Of a stretch of 64,000 nt of DNA, positions 34,389 to 44,007 are shown piece after piece. A program made the translations under genes and the position numbers. The stretch's first letter is position 1, and each line of letters opens with the position of its first letter. The notes beneath the pieces were generated by a model. That model was given only the letters and a program-made list of their open reading frames with translations, was not told the origin of the DNA and did not search any database. Source of the DNA: Botrimarina colliarenosi (lineage in GTDB: Bacteria; Planctomycetota; Planctomycetia; Pirellulales; Lacipirellulaceae); NCBI RefSeq assembly GCF_007859955.1, contig NZ_SJPR01000002.1, positions 172,353 to 236,352 on the forward strand. Reading direction: 5' to 3'.

Positions 34389-37300
34389 GGCTCGGGGGTT
34401 TCGATAAGGAGTCGCACGGGCCCAAACAGGCCCAGCGGAGCAGGGGCGCTCTTCGATAGCCTGACGGGCGCCGAGGTCCAGGTGACGCGTTCCGCCTCCG
34501 GCTTAGCGAGGTCGGCGACCAAGGCGTTCTTCCAAACACTGGGGGTGGTGACCGATAGTTCGTTGTCGCCGACACGGAGGGCGTCGGTCACGTCAACACG
34601 CCACGGCGCGGTCCATGCGACGCCGCAATCGACCCCGTTCAGGCGGACTGCCGCCAAGGCGCTAGCCCGTCCCACGTCGAGCCAAGCACGGCTCCCCTCG
34701 GGGGGAAGATCGCCCAGCCGAAAGTCGGTCGCATAGATCGCTTCACCGACGAAATCCGCGAAGTCGGGCGTCTCAGCCAGGTCACGAAGCGAGTCAATCG
34801 TCCGTGCGTCCCGTTTCGGCCCGACGAGCGCGTTGAGCGATAGCGACCAGCTGCCGTTGATTGGCTTTAACTCCGTTAGCGGCCCCGTGCGGTCGGCATT
34901 GGACTGCTGGCGGATGACAAACAGCAAGGATTGTCCCGCCGCAAAGTCGGCTAAGCATTCGGTTCGAGCGCCTGCCGAGTAAGCGATCCGTCGCCGAAGC
35001 CCCGTGTTGGGGTCCCAAACTTCCATCGCCGAGCCCGTCGCTCGGAACGAGAGACGCACCCCGCGGGATTCGTCCCGCTGGTTGGAAACGAAGTAGGCAT
35101 CCCATCCGTCGCCCGCGCGATGTGTCCAGGCGAAGCCCTCGGCAGGCCCGCCCTGGTCATCGCTGGCCCGGAAGTCACGCGCGACGCCTCGGCTGGCGAG
35201 GTCGGGCTCGGTCCAAGCAGGGGCGCCCGCGTCTAGTACGAGCGCATATCGCTTGGTGACCGCCGAGCCGGCGTGGTTAGCGATCGAGTCGTACTTGTAG
35301 CCACGCAGCGGGTCAGTCCACGCCTCGGAGTCCGGGAGGTTGGCCGAGGCCCGCACGCCGGCCGGCATCTCGCGCTGGGGTTGCCCCTCGTTGGCGAGCC
35401 GCTGACGCTGGCGGTCGACAGCCTCTTTCCCCATCAGTCCCGGCGCCCGATCGACGAGCTTGTCCGGCGTTAGCGCCCGGCGGGGATAATCGTCGCCCGT
35501 CGAGACGGCGATATCGACGACCGGCTCGCCCGCCTGCAGCACCGCCTGACAGCGGGCCAGGTACTCGACCCAGCCCCGCGCGCCGGCGATCCACGGCTGG
35601 TCTCGCTGGAAGTAGAGTCCGACGCCGCCGAGCGTCTGGCCCGGCTTCCGGTCGAGCCAAGGATTGTGGGTCCAGACATGAAACACGAGGCGGTTCACGC
35701 CTTCGGCAAGGACGCGGTCCCCGAGCGGCTTGAGCGAGGCGGGCGTTTCGTCCCAGCCGATCCGCAGCTGGGTGAACGCCTCGGCCTGCACGACCTGTTT
35801 GCCGTAGCGATGGGCGGCGCTGATCGCGTCGCGGAGGTCGGTGGGTTTGTCGTGCGTCGGGCTGTTCAGCCAAAACTCCCCCATCGGGGCGTCGAGATAA
35901 GCGAAGTGCCGCATCCCGTCGCCCGGCATCGTCGGCGCGGTGCATTCGCCGGTAAATCGCAACCCTTCTTCATCGGCGATCTGACGGAGCCCGCCATAGA
36001 ATCGCTCGGCGACTAAGTCAGCAATCGTTGCCCTGACGTTCCACAGGAACCGCTCCGAGGCGCCGGCCGACTCGATTGGTAAGCCCGCCATTGCTGGCAG
36101 CCAACGCTTGAGATCCTCGCCATGACGTTGGGCAAACTCGGCCGCGAAGTCGGGGGTCCAGTTCTGGGCGCCGCACTCCCAGCTATCGAGGTGGAGCGTC
36201 CCGAGCACGCGCCGCATCGCGGTGTCGCCAATCTCGTCGGCAATCTGGCGGCGGGCTTCACCAAACCAATGGTCGTACTGGAGGCGGACAGCCCGATCCG
36301 AGAGCTTGTCGCATTCGAGTCCGATGCCGCCTCCCGCCGTGGCGTTGCGTTTGCCGGTCGACGTGTGACCGAACCGCATCACCAGCCATTCCCCGGGCGG
36401 CGCGTCCCAGTTCAAACGGCCCGCGGCGTCGACATGACGAGAAACGTCAATGACTTTCGCGACCGGCGTGCAGAGGCGCTCGGGCGCCTGGGACGCCGTC
36501 GTTGGCGGGCTCTTTCGCCAGACCGAACCATTCTTGCCCCGGTGTTGATGGAGGCATGCCTCGCTCGACAAGACAATCGACTGCACCTTCAAAACCGCGG
36601 CCCACTTGGCGGAGTCGAGGTCCTCGCCGCCCGGCTCGCTGCCGACTGGCGTCCACGAGAACCGGAACGACCGGGCCGTTGTTTCCGACAGGGCGTGCGT
36701 CACGGGGCGGCCCTCGTCCTGCCAGCCGTGCCGCGGCGCGTCGAGCTGGGCGACCATTCGCCAGTCGACGCCATCGTCACTCGCTTCAATAAGCAGCCGC
36801 TGGCACTGGTAGTTCGACCCGTCGGGCGTCACCGTCACCGAGCGGGCGGTGAAGGGCTCGTCGAAGTCGTAGCGAATCCAGCACGGCCGATCCGAGCGGT
36901 AGCGCTTCGCATTGTCGGCGCGAGCGAGGCGATCGGCGTCGGGCTCGTTATCGCTGGTCGCGACCTTTGGCTTGCTCGTTGAGGTGTCGATCCCGTAGCC
37001 AGCGGGGCAGGGGAGGGCGAGCGTGGCGATGTCTCGGTAGTAGTCTTCGTGCGTCTCGGGCTGCGGCAAGTCGAGGCGCCGCCCCGCGCCGCCAGTGACC
37101 CGCGTTTGGCTCCAAACCAGCTGCTGCATCGACAACTCGGGGGTGACCCAAGGACCCCCGGCGGTCGCGAAGCCGTCGCACAGGTGCATACCGAGACGCA
37201 AACCAAGGCGGTCCGCCTCACGGGCCGCATGCCGCACCATCCGCCAGAAACGTGGCGACAACTGCGTCGCGGGCGGCTCGAACGCGGGCGGGTCGTCGGG

Positions 37301-37594
37301 GCCCTGGATCGGCATCAAGTAGGCGCCGCCGAGGCCCGCCTCGCGCATCGCTTCGAGATCCGCGGTGATCCCTTCGGCGCTGACGCGACCCTTGAGCCAG
37401 TACCAAAAGACCCACGGGCGGGCGTCCTCAGGCGGAGAATCGAAGCGGCGTTCGAGCTCGCTGATCGATTGCGCAGGGGTCGCGATACCGATCGCACTGG
37501 GAACGCAGGCAGCGAGTAGCGAAAGCAATCGAAGGGCTCGTGATCGATGGTTTCGCAAGCGGATGCCTTCGTGAGAACGCACGGTAGTAAACAT
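34385..37594 (-). CDS. Exported GH106 alpha-L-rhamnosidase
   Basis: A 1069-residue exported enzyme. ATG 37594 is chosen; the open frame further upstream is Arg/Pro-rich, overlaps the divergent GH2 gene and is not credible. The signal peptide ends near PSAIGIATPAQS. GH106 hallmarks are RPWVFWYWLKGRVSAEGITADLEAMREAGLGGAYLM at the mature N-terminus, WRMVRHAAREADRLGLRLGMHLCDGFATAGGPWVTPE, LHLDSWECGAQNWTPDF and LRFTGECTAPTMPGDG. The C-terminus is a jelly-roll domain with LDVGRASALAAVRLNGVDCG. The enzyme removes alpha-L-rhamnose, expected from rhamnogalacturonan. It heads the operon whose next three genes overlap or abut. 122 bp separate it from the divergent GH2 gene. Confidence 0.9.
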   Translation of the reverse strand: MFTTVRSHEGIRLRNHRSRALRLLSLLAACVPSAIGIATPAQSISELERRFDSPPEDARPWVFWYWLKGRVSAEGITADLEAMREAGLGGAYLMPIQGPDDPPAFEPPATQLSPRFWRMVRHAAREADRLGLRLGMHLCDGFATAGGPWVTPELSMQQLVWSQTRVTGGAGRRLDLPQPETHEDYYRDIATLALPCPAGYGIDTSTSKPKVATSDNEPDADRLARADNAKRYRSDRPCWIRYDFDEPFTARSVTVTPDGSNYQCQRLLIEASDDGVDWRMVAQLDAPRHGWQDEGRPVTHALSETTARSFRFSWTPVGSEPGGEDLDSAKWAAVLKVQSIVLSSEACLHQHRGKNGSVWRKSPPTTASQAPERLCTPVAKVIDVSRHVDAAGRLNWDAPPGEWLVMRFGHTSTGKRNATAGGGIGLECDKLSDRAVRLQYDHWFGEARRQIADEIGDTAMRRVLGTLHLDSWECGAQNWTPDFAAEFAQRHGEDLKRWLPAMAGLPIESAGASERFLWNVRATIADLVAERFYGGLRQIADEEGLRFTGECTAPTMPGDGMRHFAYLDAPMGEFWLNSPTHDKPTDLRDAISAAHRYGKQVVQAEAFTQLRIGWDETPASLKPLGDRVLAEGVNRLVFHVWTHNPWLDRKPGQTLGGVGLYFQRDQPWIAGARGWVEYLARCQAVLQAGEPVVDIAVSTGDDYPRRALTPDKLVDRAPGLMGKEAVDRQRQRLANEGQPQREMPAGVRASANLPDSEAWTDPLRGYKYDSIANHAGSAVTKRYALVLDAGAPAWTEPDLASRGVARDFRASDDQGGPAEGFAWTHRAGDGWDAYFVSNQRDESRGVRLSFRATGSAMEVWDPNTGLRRRIAYSAGARTECLADFAAGQSLLFVIRQQSNADRTGPLTELKPINGSWSLSLNALVGPKRDARTIDSLRDLAETPDFADFVGEAIYATDFRLGDLPPEGSRAWLDVGRASALAAVRLNGVDCGVAWTAPWRVDVTDALRVGDNELSVTTPSVWKNALVADLAKPEAERVTWTSAPVRLSKSAPAPLGLFGPVRLLIETPEP

Positions 37595-37716
37595 TCCATC
37601 GTAACCCCTGCCGCGGAGCCGTTCGGAGAGGCGCCGTCCTGATACGGGCCCTGTTTTGCGTCGCCTGCTGGTTGCCGATAGGGGGCGTTGCTGTGTTGAA
37701 TCAAGGCATGCGCAGC

Positions 37717-40152
37717 ATGAGAGGGACACTCTTCGCGATCTCGATGACTCTCGCCGCGGTAGCGGTCGCGGACGATCGGCGCTTGATCGATGCCGATTGG
37801 CGTTTCCACCACGGCGACGCGCCCGGCGCGGAAGCGGTTGACTTCGACGACACTTCGTGGCGGGAGGTCGATCTGCCCCACGACGCGGGGATCGCGAAGG
37901 AGCCGGCGGCCGACGCCCCCTCCGGGGGGGCGGGCGGGTATCACGATAGCGGCGTCGTCTGGTACCGACGGACACTCCGCCTCGAAGCATCCAAAACGCG
38001 TCCCCACCCGCCCGGCGCCGTCCTCCGGCTTGAGTTTGATGGCGCCTACCAAGACACCCAGGTCTGGCTCAACGGCGAGCCGCTCGGGAAACACGTTTAC
38101 GGCTATACGCCCTTCGACTTCGACATCACCGATCGGTTCCGTTTCAATAAGCCGAACGTTGTCGCTGTACGAGTCGATAACTCGGCGCAGCCCAATTGCC
38201 GTTGGTACAGCGGGACGGGACTGTATCGCCATGTTTGGCTACGGGTTGGAAGCCAGGTCGCCGTTGCGCCAGGCAGCCTCTGGACCCACACCGAGCGGCT
38301 CGACGCCGATGCCGCCACGCTCAAGGTGGCGTTCGATGTCCAAAATGTCGCCGGCGAGCCGGTCGATGTCGTGGCCCGCGTCGCGCTCCACGATCCGGAC
38401 GGCGGCGTTGTTGCCGAGACCGAGCAACCCCTAGTGGCGTCGGCCGACGGCCCAAACAACGTCGCCGTTACGCTCGACGCTGCGTCACCCCGTCCGTGGT
38501 CGATCGAGACGCCAACCCTCTACGACCTGCGGGTGGAGCTCTTCTCCGTCAACCCCTATGGCGAGCGGCGGCTGATCGACGAGCAATCGCAGCGCTGCGG
38601 ACTGCGGACGCTTGAGACGGATTTGAGCCGCGGGCTGCTGCTCAATGGCGAGCCCGTCAAGCTGTTTGGCGGGAATGTCCACCACGACCATGGGCCTTTG
38701 GGCGCCGCGTCGTTTGACGACGCCGAACGCCGGCGCGTGCGGCTCTTGAAGGCGGCCGGCTTCAACGCGATCCGCACGTCGCACAACCCGCCCGCCGAAG
38801 CCTTCCTCGACGCCTGTGATGAACTCGGCATGCTCGTCCTCGACGAGGCTTTTGACGGCTGGCGCAAGCACAAAACGCCCCACGACTACGGCAGCCACTT
38901 CGACGCCGACTGGCGTGACGACCTCGCCGCCTTCGTCCGTCGCGACCGGCGTCACCCGTCGGTCTTCGCCTGGAGCATCGGCAACGAGATGTTCGAGCGG
39001 GGCGATCCGGAGACGCCGTCTCTTGCCAAAGAGATGGCCGCCTTGGTCCGTTCGCTCAATCCCACCCGGCCGGTCATGCTCGGCGTCAACGGACTCGGCG
39101 AACGCCCCTACAGCGATCTCGATCCCCTGTTCGAGGCGGTCGACATCGCGGGCTACAACTACGAACCGCCGACGATGGCGGCCGACCATGCCCGCAAGCC
39201 GAGCCGTCTAATGATCGCGACCGAGTCGTACCCCGCCGCGGCGGTAGAGAGCTGGCGCGTGGTCACGAAGCACCCCCGCGTGCTCGGCGACTTCGTCTGG
39301 TCGGCGATCGACTACCTGGGCGAAGGGGGGCTCGGCCGCCCCTTCCTGCCGGGCGAGACCCCTAAAAAGCCGTGGGAAGCGGACCAATTCCCCTACCGGG
39401 GCGCCGTCTGCGGCGACCTCGACCTGTTGGGCCATCGCAAGCCCGTCTCGCACCACCGCAACATCGTCTGGGAGCGGGGCGAAACGCTGAGCATGGCGGT
39501 CGTCGACCCGGCGGCGCCCGCCTGGGGGCTCACCCCCTGGTCGATGGAGCCGGCCGCGTCGCATTGGAACTGGAACGTCGAGCCTGGCGCGCCGGTGCGC
39601 GTGCAGATCACCAGCCGCTGGCCGCGGGTCCGCTGCGAGCTGAACGGTCGTCTGATCGGCGAAGCAGCCACGGGCCCCGCCAACGACTTTGCCGCGGAAC
39701 TCCAAGTCCCGTACGAACCGGGCGATCTGGTCACCATCGGCCTCGACGCCGAGGGCGTCGAACAAGAGACGGTTCGGCTCCGAACGGCCGGACCCGCCGA
39801 TCGGCTGACCATGGTGGCCGATCGCAAGACGACCGACGCCGACAAGCAACGGCTTGTCTTTCTCGACATCGAGATCGTCGATGAGGAGGGCAAGCTACAG
39901 CCGTCAGACGACCGCGTCGTCCATATCGCCGTCGATGGTCCGGCCGTTCTGCAAGGCGTCGGCAGCGCCGATCTGACCAGTGGTGAAGCCTACTCGGGCG
40001 ACTCTTTCACCACCTCGGCGGGGCGGGTGCAGGCCGTGGTGCGTAGCCAAGGCAAGCCCGGCGACGTTCAGGTGACGGCGTCGGCGGACGGTTTGGAATC
40101 GGCCGTCGTCAAGCTGACTTTTGGCCGACCGTCTCCGGCCGCCCCTCGCTGA
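37717..40152 (+). CDS. Exported GH2 family enzyme (beta-galactosidase/glucuronidase type)
   Basis: An 811-residue exported enzyme. ATG 37717 (MRGTLFAISMTLAAVAVADD) is chosen; ATG 37708 is an alternative. Domains in order: GH2 sugar-binding domain (about 25-190, VVWYRRTLRL, VWLNGEPLGKHVYGY), immunoglobulin-like domain (about 195-300), TIM barrel (about 305-590) and a C-terminal DUF4982/Big-like part. Catalytic acid/base E424 is in FAWSIGNEM and nucleophile E503 in LMIATESYP. HNPP and FGGNVHHDH are also conserved. This shorter GH2 architecture is found in Bacteroides galactosidases and glucuronidases, so the linkage is uncertain. It is divergent from the GH106 operon and 53 bp upstream of the multidomain PL1 gene. 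Confidence 0.88.
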   Translation: MRGTLFAISMTLAAVAVADDRRLIDADWRFHHGDAPGAEAVDFDDTSWREVDLPHDAGIAKEPAADAPSGGAGGYHDSGVVWYRRTLRLEASKTRPHPPGAVLRLEFDGAYQDTQVWLNGEPLGKHVYGYTPFDFDITDRFRFNKPNVVAVRVDNSAQPNCRWYSGTGLYRHVWLRVGSQVAVAPGSLWTHTERLDADAATLKVAFDVQNVAGEPVDVVARVALHDPDGGVVAETEQPLVASADGPNNVAVTLDAASPRPWSIETPTLYDLRVELFSVNPYGERRLIDEQSQRCGLRTLETDLSRGLLLNGEPVKLFGGNVHHDHGPLGAASFDDAERRRVRLLKAAGFNAIRTSHNPPAEAFLDACDELGMLVLDEAFDGWRKHKTPHDYGSHFDADWRDDLAAFVRRDRRHPSVFAWSIGNEMFERGDPETPSLAKEMAALVRSLNPTRPVMLGVNGLGERPYSDLDPLFEAVDIAGYNYEPPTMAADHARKPSRLMIATESYPAAAVESWRVVTKHPRVLGDFVWSAIDYLGEGGLGRPFLPGETPKKPWEADQFPYRGAVCGDLDLLGHRKPVSHHRNIVWERGETLSMAVVDPAAPAWGLTPWSMEPAASHWNWNVEPGAPVRVQITSRWPRVRCELNGRLIGEAATGPANDFAAELQVPYEPGDLVTIGLDAEGVEQETVRLRTAGPADRLTMVADRKTTDADKQRLVFLDIEIVDEEGKLQPSDDRVVHIAVDGPAVLQGVGSADLTSGEAYSGDSFTTSAGRVQAVVRSQGKPGDVQVTASADGLESAVVKLTFGRPSPAAPR

Positions 40153-40205
40153 ATTGTTGGAATGACCACGGCGCCTGTCGGCGTCTCTCATCTAAGAAAA
40201 CCCCT

Positions 40206-42392
40206 ATGAAAATCGCTTTCTTTGCCGCCGCTTCCCTCTCCCTGCTCGTGGCCGATGCCCAAGCCGCGACGCCGCCGCGCTTCGACCTCAGCGCCGCCAC
40301 CGGTCGTCGCGACGCCGAAACCCGCGGGTGGCCCGAGTGGGAGATCGGCTCGGAGGCCGAGGCAACGCGTACGGTCGGCGACGTGACCGTCACGCTCCGC
40401 GGCGTCGGCGCCCCGCTCGAGGGTTTTCTCCATAAGCCGCGGCTCGCCGACGGCGCGACGCTCGCCAGCGACGGCGTTCATTGTGCTGGCGACGCGATCG
40501 AGATCGTGCTTAGCGGGCTTCCGCCCGGCCGGCACAGCCTGGCGACTTTCCACAACCAACAAAGTGGCGAACCGGCGACCCAGCGACTAGCCGGACCCGG
40601 CTCGGCCGCTGAAGCGTCGCCATCGATTGACGCCGACGATGACGCCAAGATGCCCGCTGCCTACGTCGAGTTCAGCAGCACGGCGGGCCAGCCCGTCACG
40701 CTCCGCCTGACCGCGCCGGAGAGGTCGATCGTGCTGAACGCTATTGAGATCGATCGTCCCGATCCGGCTCTGCGAGCAGCCAAGCCGCAGCCGGCCGACG
40801 GCGAGGGTCACGTCGACGGCGAGTCGGGGCAGGTGACGCTCGCCTGGAGGCCGGTGGATGGCGCCAAGGCGTACCGCGTCTACCTAGCGAAGAGCCGCAA
40901 TGCCGCCGACGCGGTGAGCCAGGCCGAGTCGGCCTCGTTCCAGGGTGACGGATTTCATGGAGAGAGGTCCGAGCCCACCGCGACGGTGTCGGTCGCTGCG
41001 AAAGACAGCCTGCAGCACTACGCATGGCGGGTCGATGCGGTGCTAGCGGGCGACGAAGTCATTCAAGGCGACGTCTGGACGTTCCGCGTCCGTCATCTCG
41101 CCTTTCCCGGCGCCGAGGGGTACGGCCGCTTCGCCCGGGGCGGCCGCGGCGGGCGCGTGCTGCACGTCACTAATCTCGACGACTCGGGTCCGGGGAGCCT
41201 CCGCGCCGCGGTTGAGGCCGACGGGCCACGGACCGTGGTCTTCGATGTCGCGGGCCGGATCGTGCTGGAAAGCCGGCTGATCATCCGTAACGACGCGCTC
41301 ACGATTGCCGGTCAGACCGCCCCCGGTGAGGGCGTCTGCGTCTCGAACTACAACCTCGGGGCGCTGGGCGCCAACGACCTCGTCCTGCGGTATCTCCGCG
41401 TCCGACCCGGCGACACGTCGGGCAAGACGCTCGACGGGATGGGGCTAGCGAGCTGCGACAACGCCATCGTCGATCACTGCTCAATCAGCTGGACCCAAGA
41501 CGAGTCCTTCAGCTCGCGCGGCGCCAAGAATATCACGCTACAGCGGACGCTGATCTCCGAAGCGCTGAATATTGCCGGCCACAAGAAGTACGCGAAAGGG
41601 AAGTCGCACGGCTTCGCCGCGAGCATCGGCGGCGACATCGGCAGCTTCCACCACAACCTGCTGGCGCACTGTGCGGGCCGCAACTGGAGCCTCGCCGGCG
41701 GAACCAACCAGGCGAATCGCCACGCCGGGCGTCTCGACCTACGGAACAACGTGGTCTTCAACTGGGAGCACCGCACCACCGATGGCGGCGCCAAGCAGGT
41801 GCAGTTCGTCAACAACTACTACAAGCCCGGCCCCGCGACCCGGGTGTTCCATGTCCTGAAGCCAGAACGGGAGTGGACACACGTCTTTGGTCCGCAAGAT
41901 TACTACGCCGAGGGGAACGTCATGGAAGGGCGGTACGGCCCCGCCGACGACCGCTACGCCGGGGTCGTTGAGCCGAAAGGCGAGCCGTTGTCGACGTTCT
42001 TTTCCGACGAGCCGTTTTTCCCGTCGCACGTCTCCACCGAGTCGGCCGACGTCGCGTATGAGGATGTCCTGGCCGACGTCGGCTGCAACGTTCCGTCGCT
42101 CGACGCCCATGACCAGCGGGTCCTCCAAGAGGTCCGCACCGGGAAGACAACCTACAAGGGGAGCGTCAGCGGGTTGCCCGGACTGCCCGACTCACAGGAG
42201 GACGTCGGCGGCTGGGACGACTACCCCGAAGTCCACCGCTCGGCCGACTGGGACGCCGACGGCGATGGCTTGCCGGGCGAGTGGGAGTCCGCCCACGGGT
42301 TGGACCCCGCCGATCCGGGCGACGCCGCCACCGACCCGGATGGAGACGGCTACACCAACCTTGAGGACTATTTGAACCATATTGCGAACTGA
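40206..42392 (+). CDS. Multidomain exported pectate lyase (PL1)
   Basis: A 728-residue exported protein. A signal peptide (MKIAFFAAASLSLLVADAQAAT) is followed by a malectin/jelly-roll-like domain (about 25-185; GVAPLEGFLHKPRLADGA-type strands), then a fibronectin-III-like domain (about 190-290, VTLAWRPVDGAKAYRVYLA). The PL1 beta-helix covers about 295-650: LAFPGAEGYGRFARGGRGG, LHVTNLDDSGPGSLRAAV, RTVVFDVAGRIVL, AIVDHCSISWTQDESFSS, HHNLLAHCAGRNWS. The acidic repeat DADGDGLPGEWESAHGLDPADPGD closes the protein. The motif with the likely catalytic Arg reads RNWS instead of the RNP seen in two of the sister lyases. The first two domains probably bind carbohydrate. It is co-directional with GH2, 53 bp away. 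Confidence 0.85.
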   Translation: MKIAFFAAASLSLLVADAQAATPPRFDLSAATGRRDAETRGWPEWEIGSEAEATRTVGDVTVTLRGVGAPLEGFLHKPRLADGATLASDGVHCAGDAIEIVLSGLPPGRHSLATFHNQQSGEPATQRLAGPGSAAEASPSIDADDDAKMPAAYVEFSSTAGQPVTLRLTAPERSIVLNAIEIDRPDPALRAAKPQPADGEGHVDGESGQVTLAWRPVDGAKAYRVYLAKSRNAADAVSQAESASFQGDGFHGERSEPTATVSVAAKDSLQHYAWRVDAVLAGDEVIQGDVWTFRVRHLAFPGAEGYGRFARGGRGGRVLHVTNLDDSGPGSLRAAVEADGPRTVVFDVAGRIVLESRLIIRNDALTIAGQTAPGEGVCVSNYNLGALGANDLVLRYLRVRPGDTSGKTLDGMGLASCDNAIVDHCSISWTQDESFSSRGAKNITLQRTLISEALNIAGHKKYAKGKSHGFAASIGGDIGSFHHNLLAHCAGRNWSLAGGTNQANRHAGRLDLRNNVVFNWEHRTTDGGAKQVQFVNNYYKPGPATRVFHVLKPEREWTHVFGPQDYYAEGNVMEGRYGPADDRYAGVVEPKGEPLSTFFSDEPFFPSHVSTESADVAYEDVLADVGCNVPSLDAHDQRVLQEVRTGKTTYKGSVSGLPGLPDSQEDVGGWDDYPEVHRSADWDADGDGLPGEWESAHGLDPADPGDAATDPDGDGYTNLEDYLNHIAN

Positions 42393-42857
42393 CGGAAGAA
42401 TCGCTGGGTGGTCGCCTCGGCACCCGCTCGGTCCACGCCATGGGTGGCGGACGTGAGCGAAGCACGGCTCGGAGGTTGGCTCTCAGCCGGTTTCCACCGG
42501 GTTGCTCACGCCAGCATCCGCCGGGAGTGCTAGCGGGCCTGATTCGAGACACCGCGGCGGGATTCCTCGTCCGAAGCGCGATCCAGCTCGTCGCATCTGC
42601 TTGCTGGCGAAGCATTTAGGGCGCGAGCACGCTGTCTTAAAATAGGGCTGTCAAACCGCGCAGAATCGAGACCGTGCCAGTTAGAGTGGGGGGTGTTCCG
42701 GTGAGTTTTCCGGATCAAGCAAGCGAGTGGCTCCTTCGAACTCGGAGCGGTCTGCACTAGACTGGCTCTGCCGGATCGTGCGAGTCGCTCCTCGCAGTAC
42801 GGCGGTCTTGTCACCATAAAGTCCTGTTCACGTCTTTCTTTTTTGCGGAGTGACCTC
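42393..42857. other. Non-coding stretch before a PEP-CTERM gene (465 bp)
   Basis: It separates the PL1 gene from the DNRLRE-type PEP-CTERM gene. No credible coding frame was seen: a minus-strand frame at 42530-42943 runs into the downstream gene and has no supporting motif. An imperfect direct repeat is present at 42710-42797. The promoter for the gene at 42858 should be here, but no clear boxes were assigned. Confidence 0.45.
42710..42797. repeat. Imperfect direct repeat upstream of PEP-CTERM gene
   Basis: Two copies starting at 42710 and 42771 share CCGGATC, then after a short variable spacer CGAGTSGCTCCT. The first copy carries four extra bases in the spacer. The start-to-start distance is 61 bp, and the second copy ends 61 bp before the ATG at 42858. 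It could be a pair of regulator sites or a chance duplication. Confidence 0.4.
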
Positions 42858-43769
42858 ATGAGTTGCACACGTTTGTTCTCCCTCCTCTTCGCGGGAGCGC
42901 TCTGCGCCACCGCCACGGCCGCCCCGGTTTGGGTGCCGACCAACTACGGCAACGGCGCCGACGCCGAAGTCCGTGAGTCAGCTTTCGATCAGAACCGCGG
43001 CAGTAGCACCGAGATCGCCTCGCGCATTAAGAATGCCGCCCCCGCCGGTGACGGCGCCGACGGTAGCGACCGCAACAGCCTGATCTACGTTAAGATCGAT
43101 CTTACCGACCACATCATGCCGGACGACGGCAAGACAGCGTTCCGGATGACCTACCGGAACAGCAACCTCAACTCGTCGCGCGTCGCCGACTACATCACTC
43201 CGAACTCGAACTTCCGCACCGGGCTCGCTTTCTACGGCCTCGACACCACCCTGACGTGGGACGAGAGCACGATTACGTACGCCAACGCCCCCGGAATCGA
43301 CTTCCCCGGCGACGCGAACATCGGAACCCGTGACCTCAACTCGAGCCTGACGTTCCTCGGGACCCAGACGTTCGAGCCGATGGGCACGCAGAACCACCTC
43401 CCGATCGGTGGCGCGTTGACCTTCGCTAGCGCCAACCTCGACACCTACGTCTCGAACGCGATCGCGGGTGGCGCGACCGAAGTCACGATCGTCGCCCACA
43501 CGCTGCACGATGGCAGCCCGTTCTTCGCCCAGTTCAATAACTGGATCAACTTCAACTACCTGTTCAATCCGAAGGAACAGGTGACTCTCAACGGCGACAG
43601 CTACGACGCCGGCGACGGCAACGGCAACATCGGCAACCTCTTCGGCACCGACAACAGCACCGGGGCGTTCTCGCCGTCGCTGCTGTTGGTCCAGGTTCCT
43701 GAGCCGACGACCGCCGTTCTGAGCCTCGTTGCGTTGGCCGGTTTTGCCGGCGCCCGTCGCCGCAGCTAG
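42858..43769 (+). CDS. PEP-CTERM protein with DNRLRE-like domain (second copy)
   Basis: A 303-residue exported protein. GGAG lies seven bases before the ATG. A signal peptide (LFAGALCATATAAP) is followed by one beta-rich domain. Motifs match the protein at 4315-5082: ADAEVRESAFDQNRGSSTEIASRI, YVKIDLTDHIMPDDGKTAFRMTYRNSN, and LTWDESTITYANAPGIDFPGD, the counterpart of WDETTVTYNNAPG there. This is a DNRLRE-like fold. The tail is a textbook PEP-CTERM signal (VPEPTTAVLSLVALAGFAGARRRS). It is a single-gene unit closed by a strong terminator, so it is probably highly expressed and independently regulated. Function is unknown; a surface or matrix polysaccharide-binding role is inferred. Confidence 0.75.
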   Translation: MSCTRLFSLLFAGALCATATAAPVWVPTNYGNGADAEVRESAFDQNRGSSTEIASRIKNAAPAGDGADGSDRNSLIYVKIDLTDHIMPDDGKTAFRMTYRNSNLNSSRVADYITPNSNFRTGLAFYGLDTTLTWDESTITYANAPGIDFPGDANIGTRDLNSSLTFLGTQTFEPMGTQNHLPIGGALTFASANLDTYVSNAIAGGATEVTIVAHTLHDGSPFFAQFNNWINFNYLFNPKEQVTLNGDSYDAGDGNGNIGNLFGTDNSTGAFSPSLLLVQVPEPTTAVLSLVALAGFAGARRRS

Positions 43770-43808
43770 TCCACCGGTATTTCGACGGACTCACGCTCTG
43801 ATAATCGC

Positions 43809-43850
43809 CCGGGGCCCCCACTTTGCTGAAGTGGGGGCCCCGGTTTTTTT
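43809..43850 (+). terminator. Very strong Rho-independent terminator
   Basis: A perfect 15-bp stem (CCGGGGCCCCCACTT and AAGTGGGGGCCCCGG) with a 5-base loop is followed by seven T. It starts about 40 bases after the stop of the DNRLRE PEP-CTERM gene and isolates it from the next gene cluster. Confidence 0.95.
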
Positions 43851-44007
43851 GCGCCCGACGACTTGTCTTGAAATGAGCCCGCCAAGACCCGTCGAGGAAT
43901 CGCCGGCGTGGATAGAATTAATGGCATAGGGACGTTCTCTGCAAGACGTTCTCAGCGGAGTCCCCTTCTCACAAAGCTCTTCGAGCATGCAATCAGGCAA
44001 ACCCCCC

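Noticed and set aside
37595..37990. N-terminal extension of the GH106 protein
   Set aside because: Arg/Pro-rich, antisense to the GH2 gene, and it would bury the signal peptide.
42530..42943. Minus-strand open frame across the intergenic region and start of the DNRLRE gene
   Set aside because: No ribosome-binding site, no motifs, and it overlaps a well-supported gene start.
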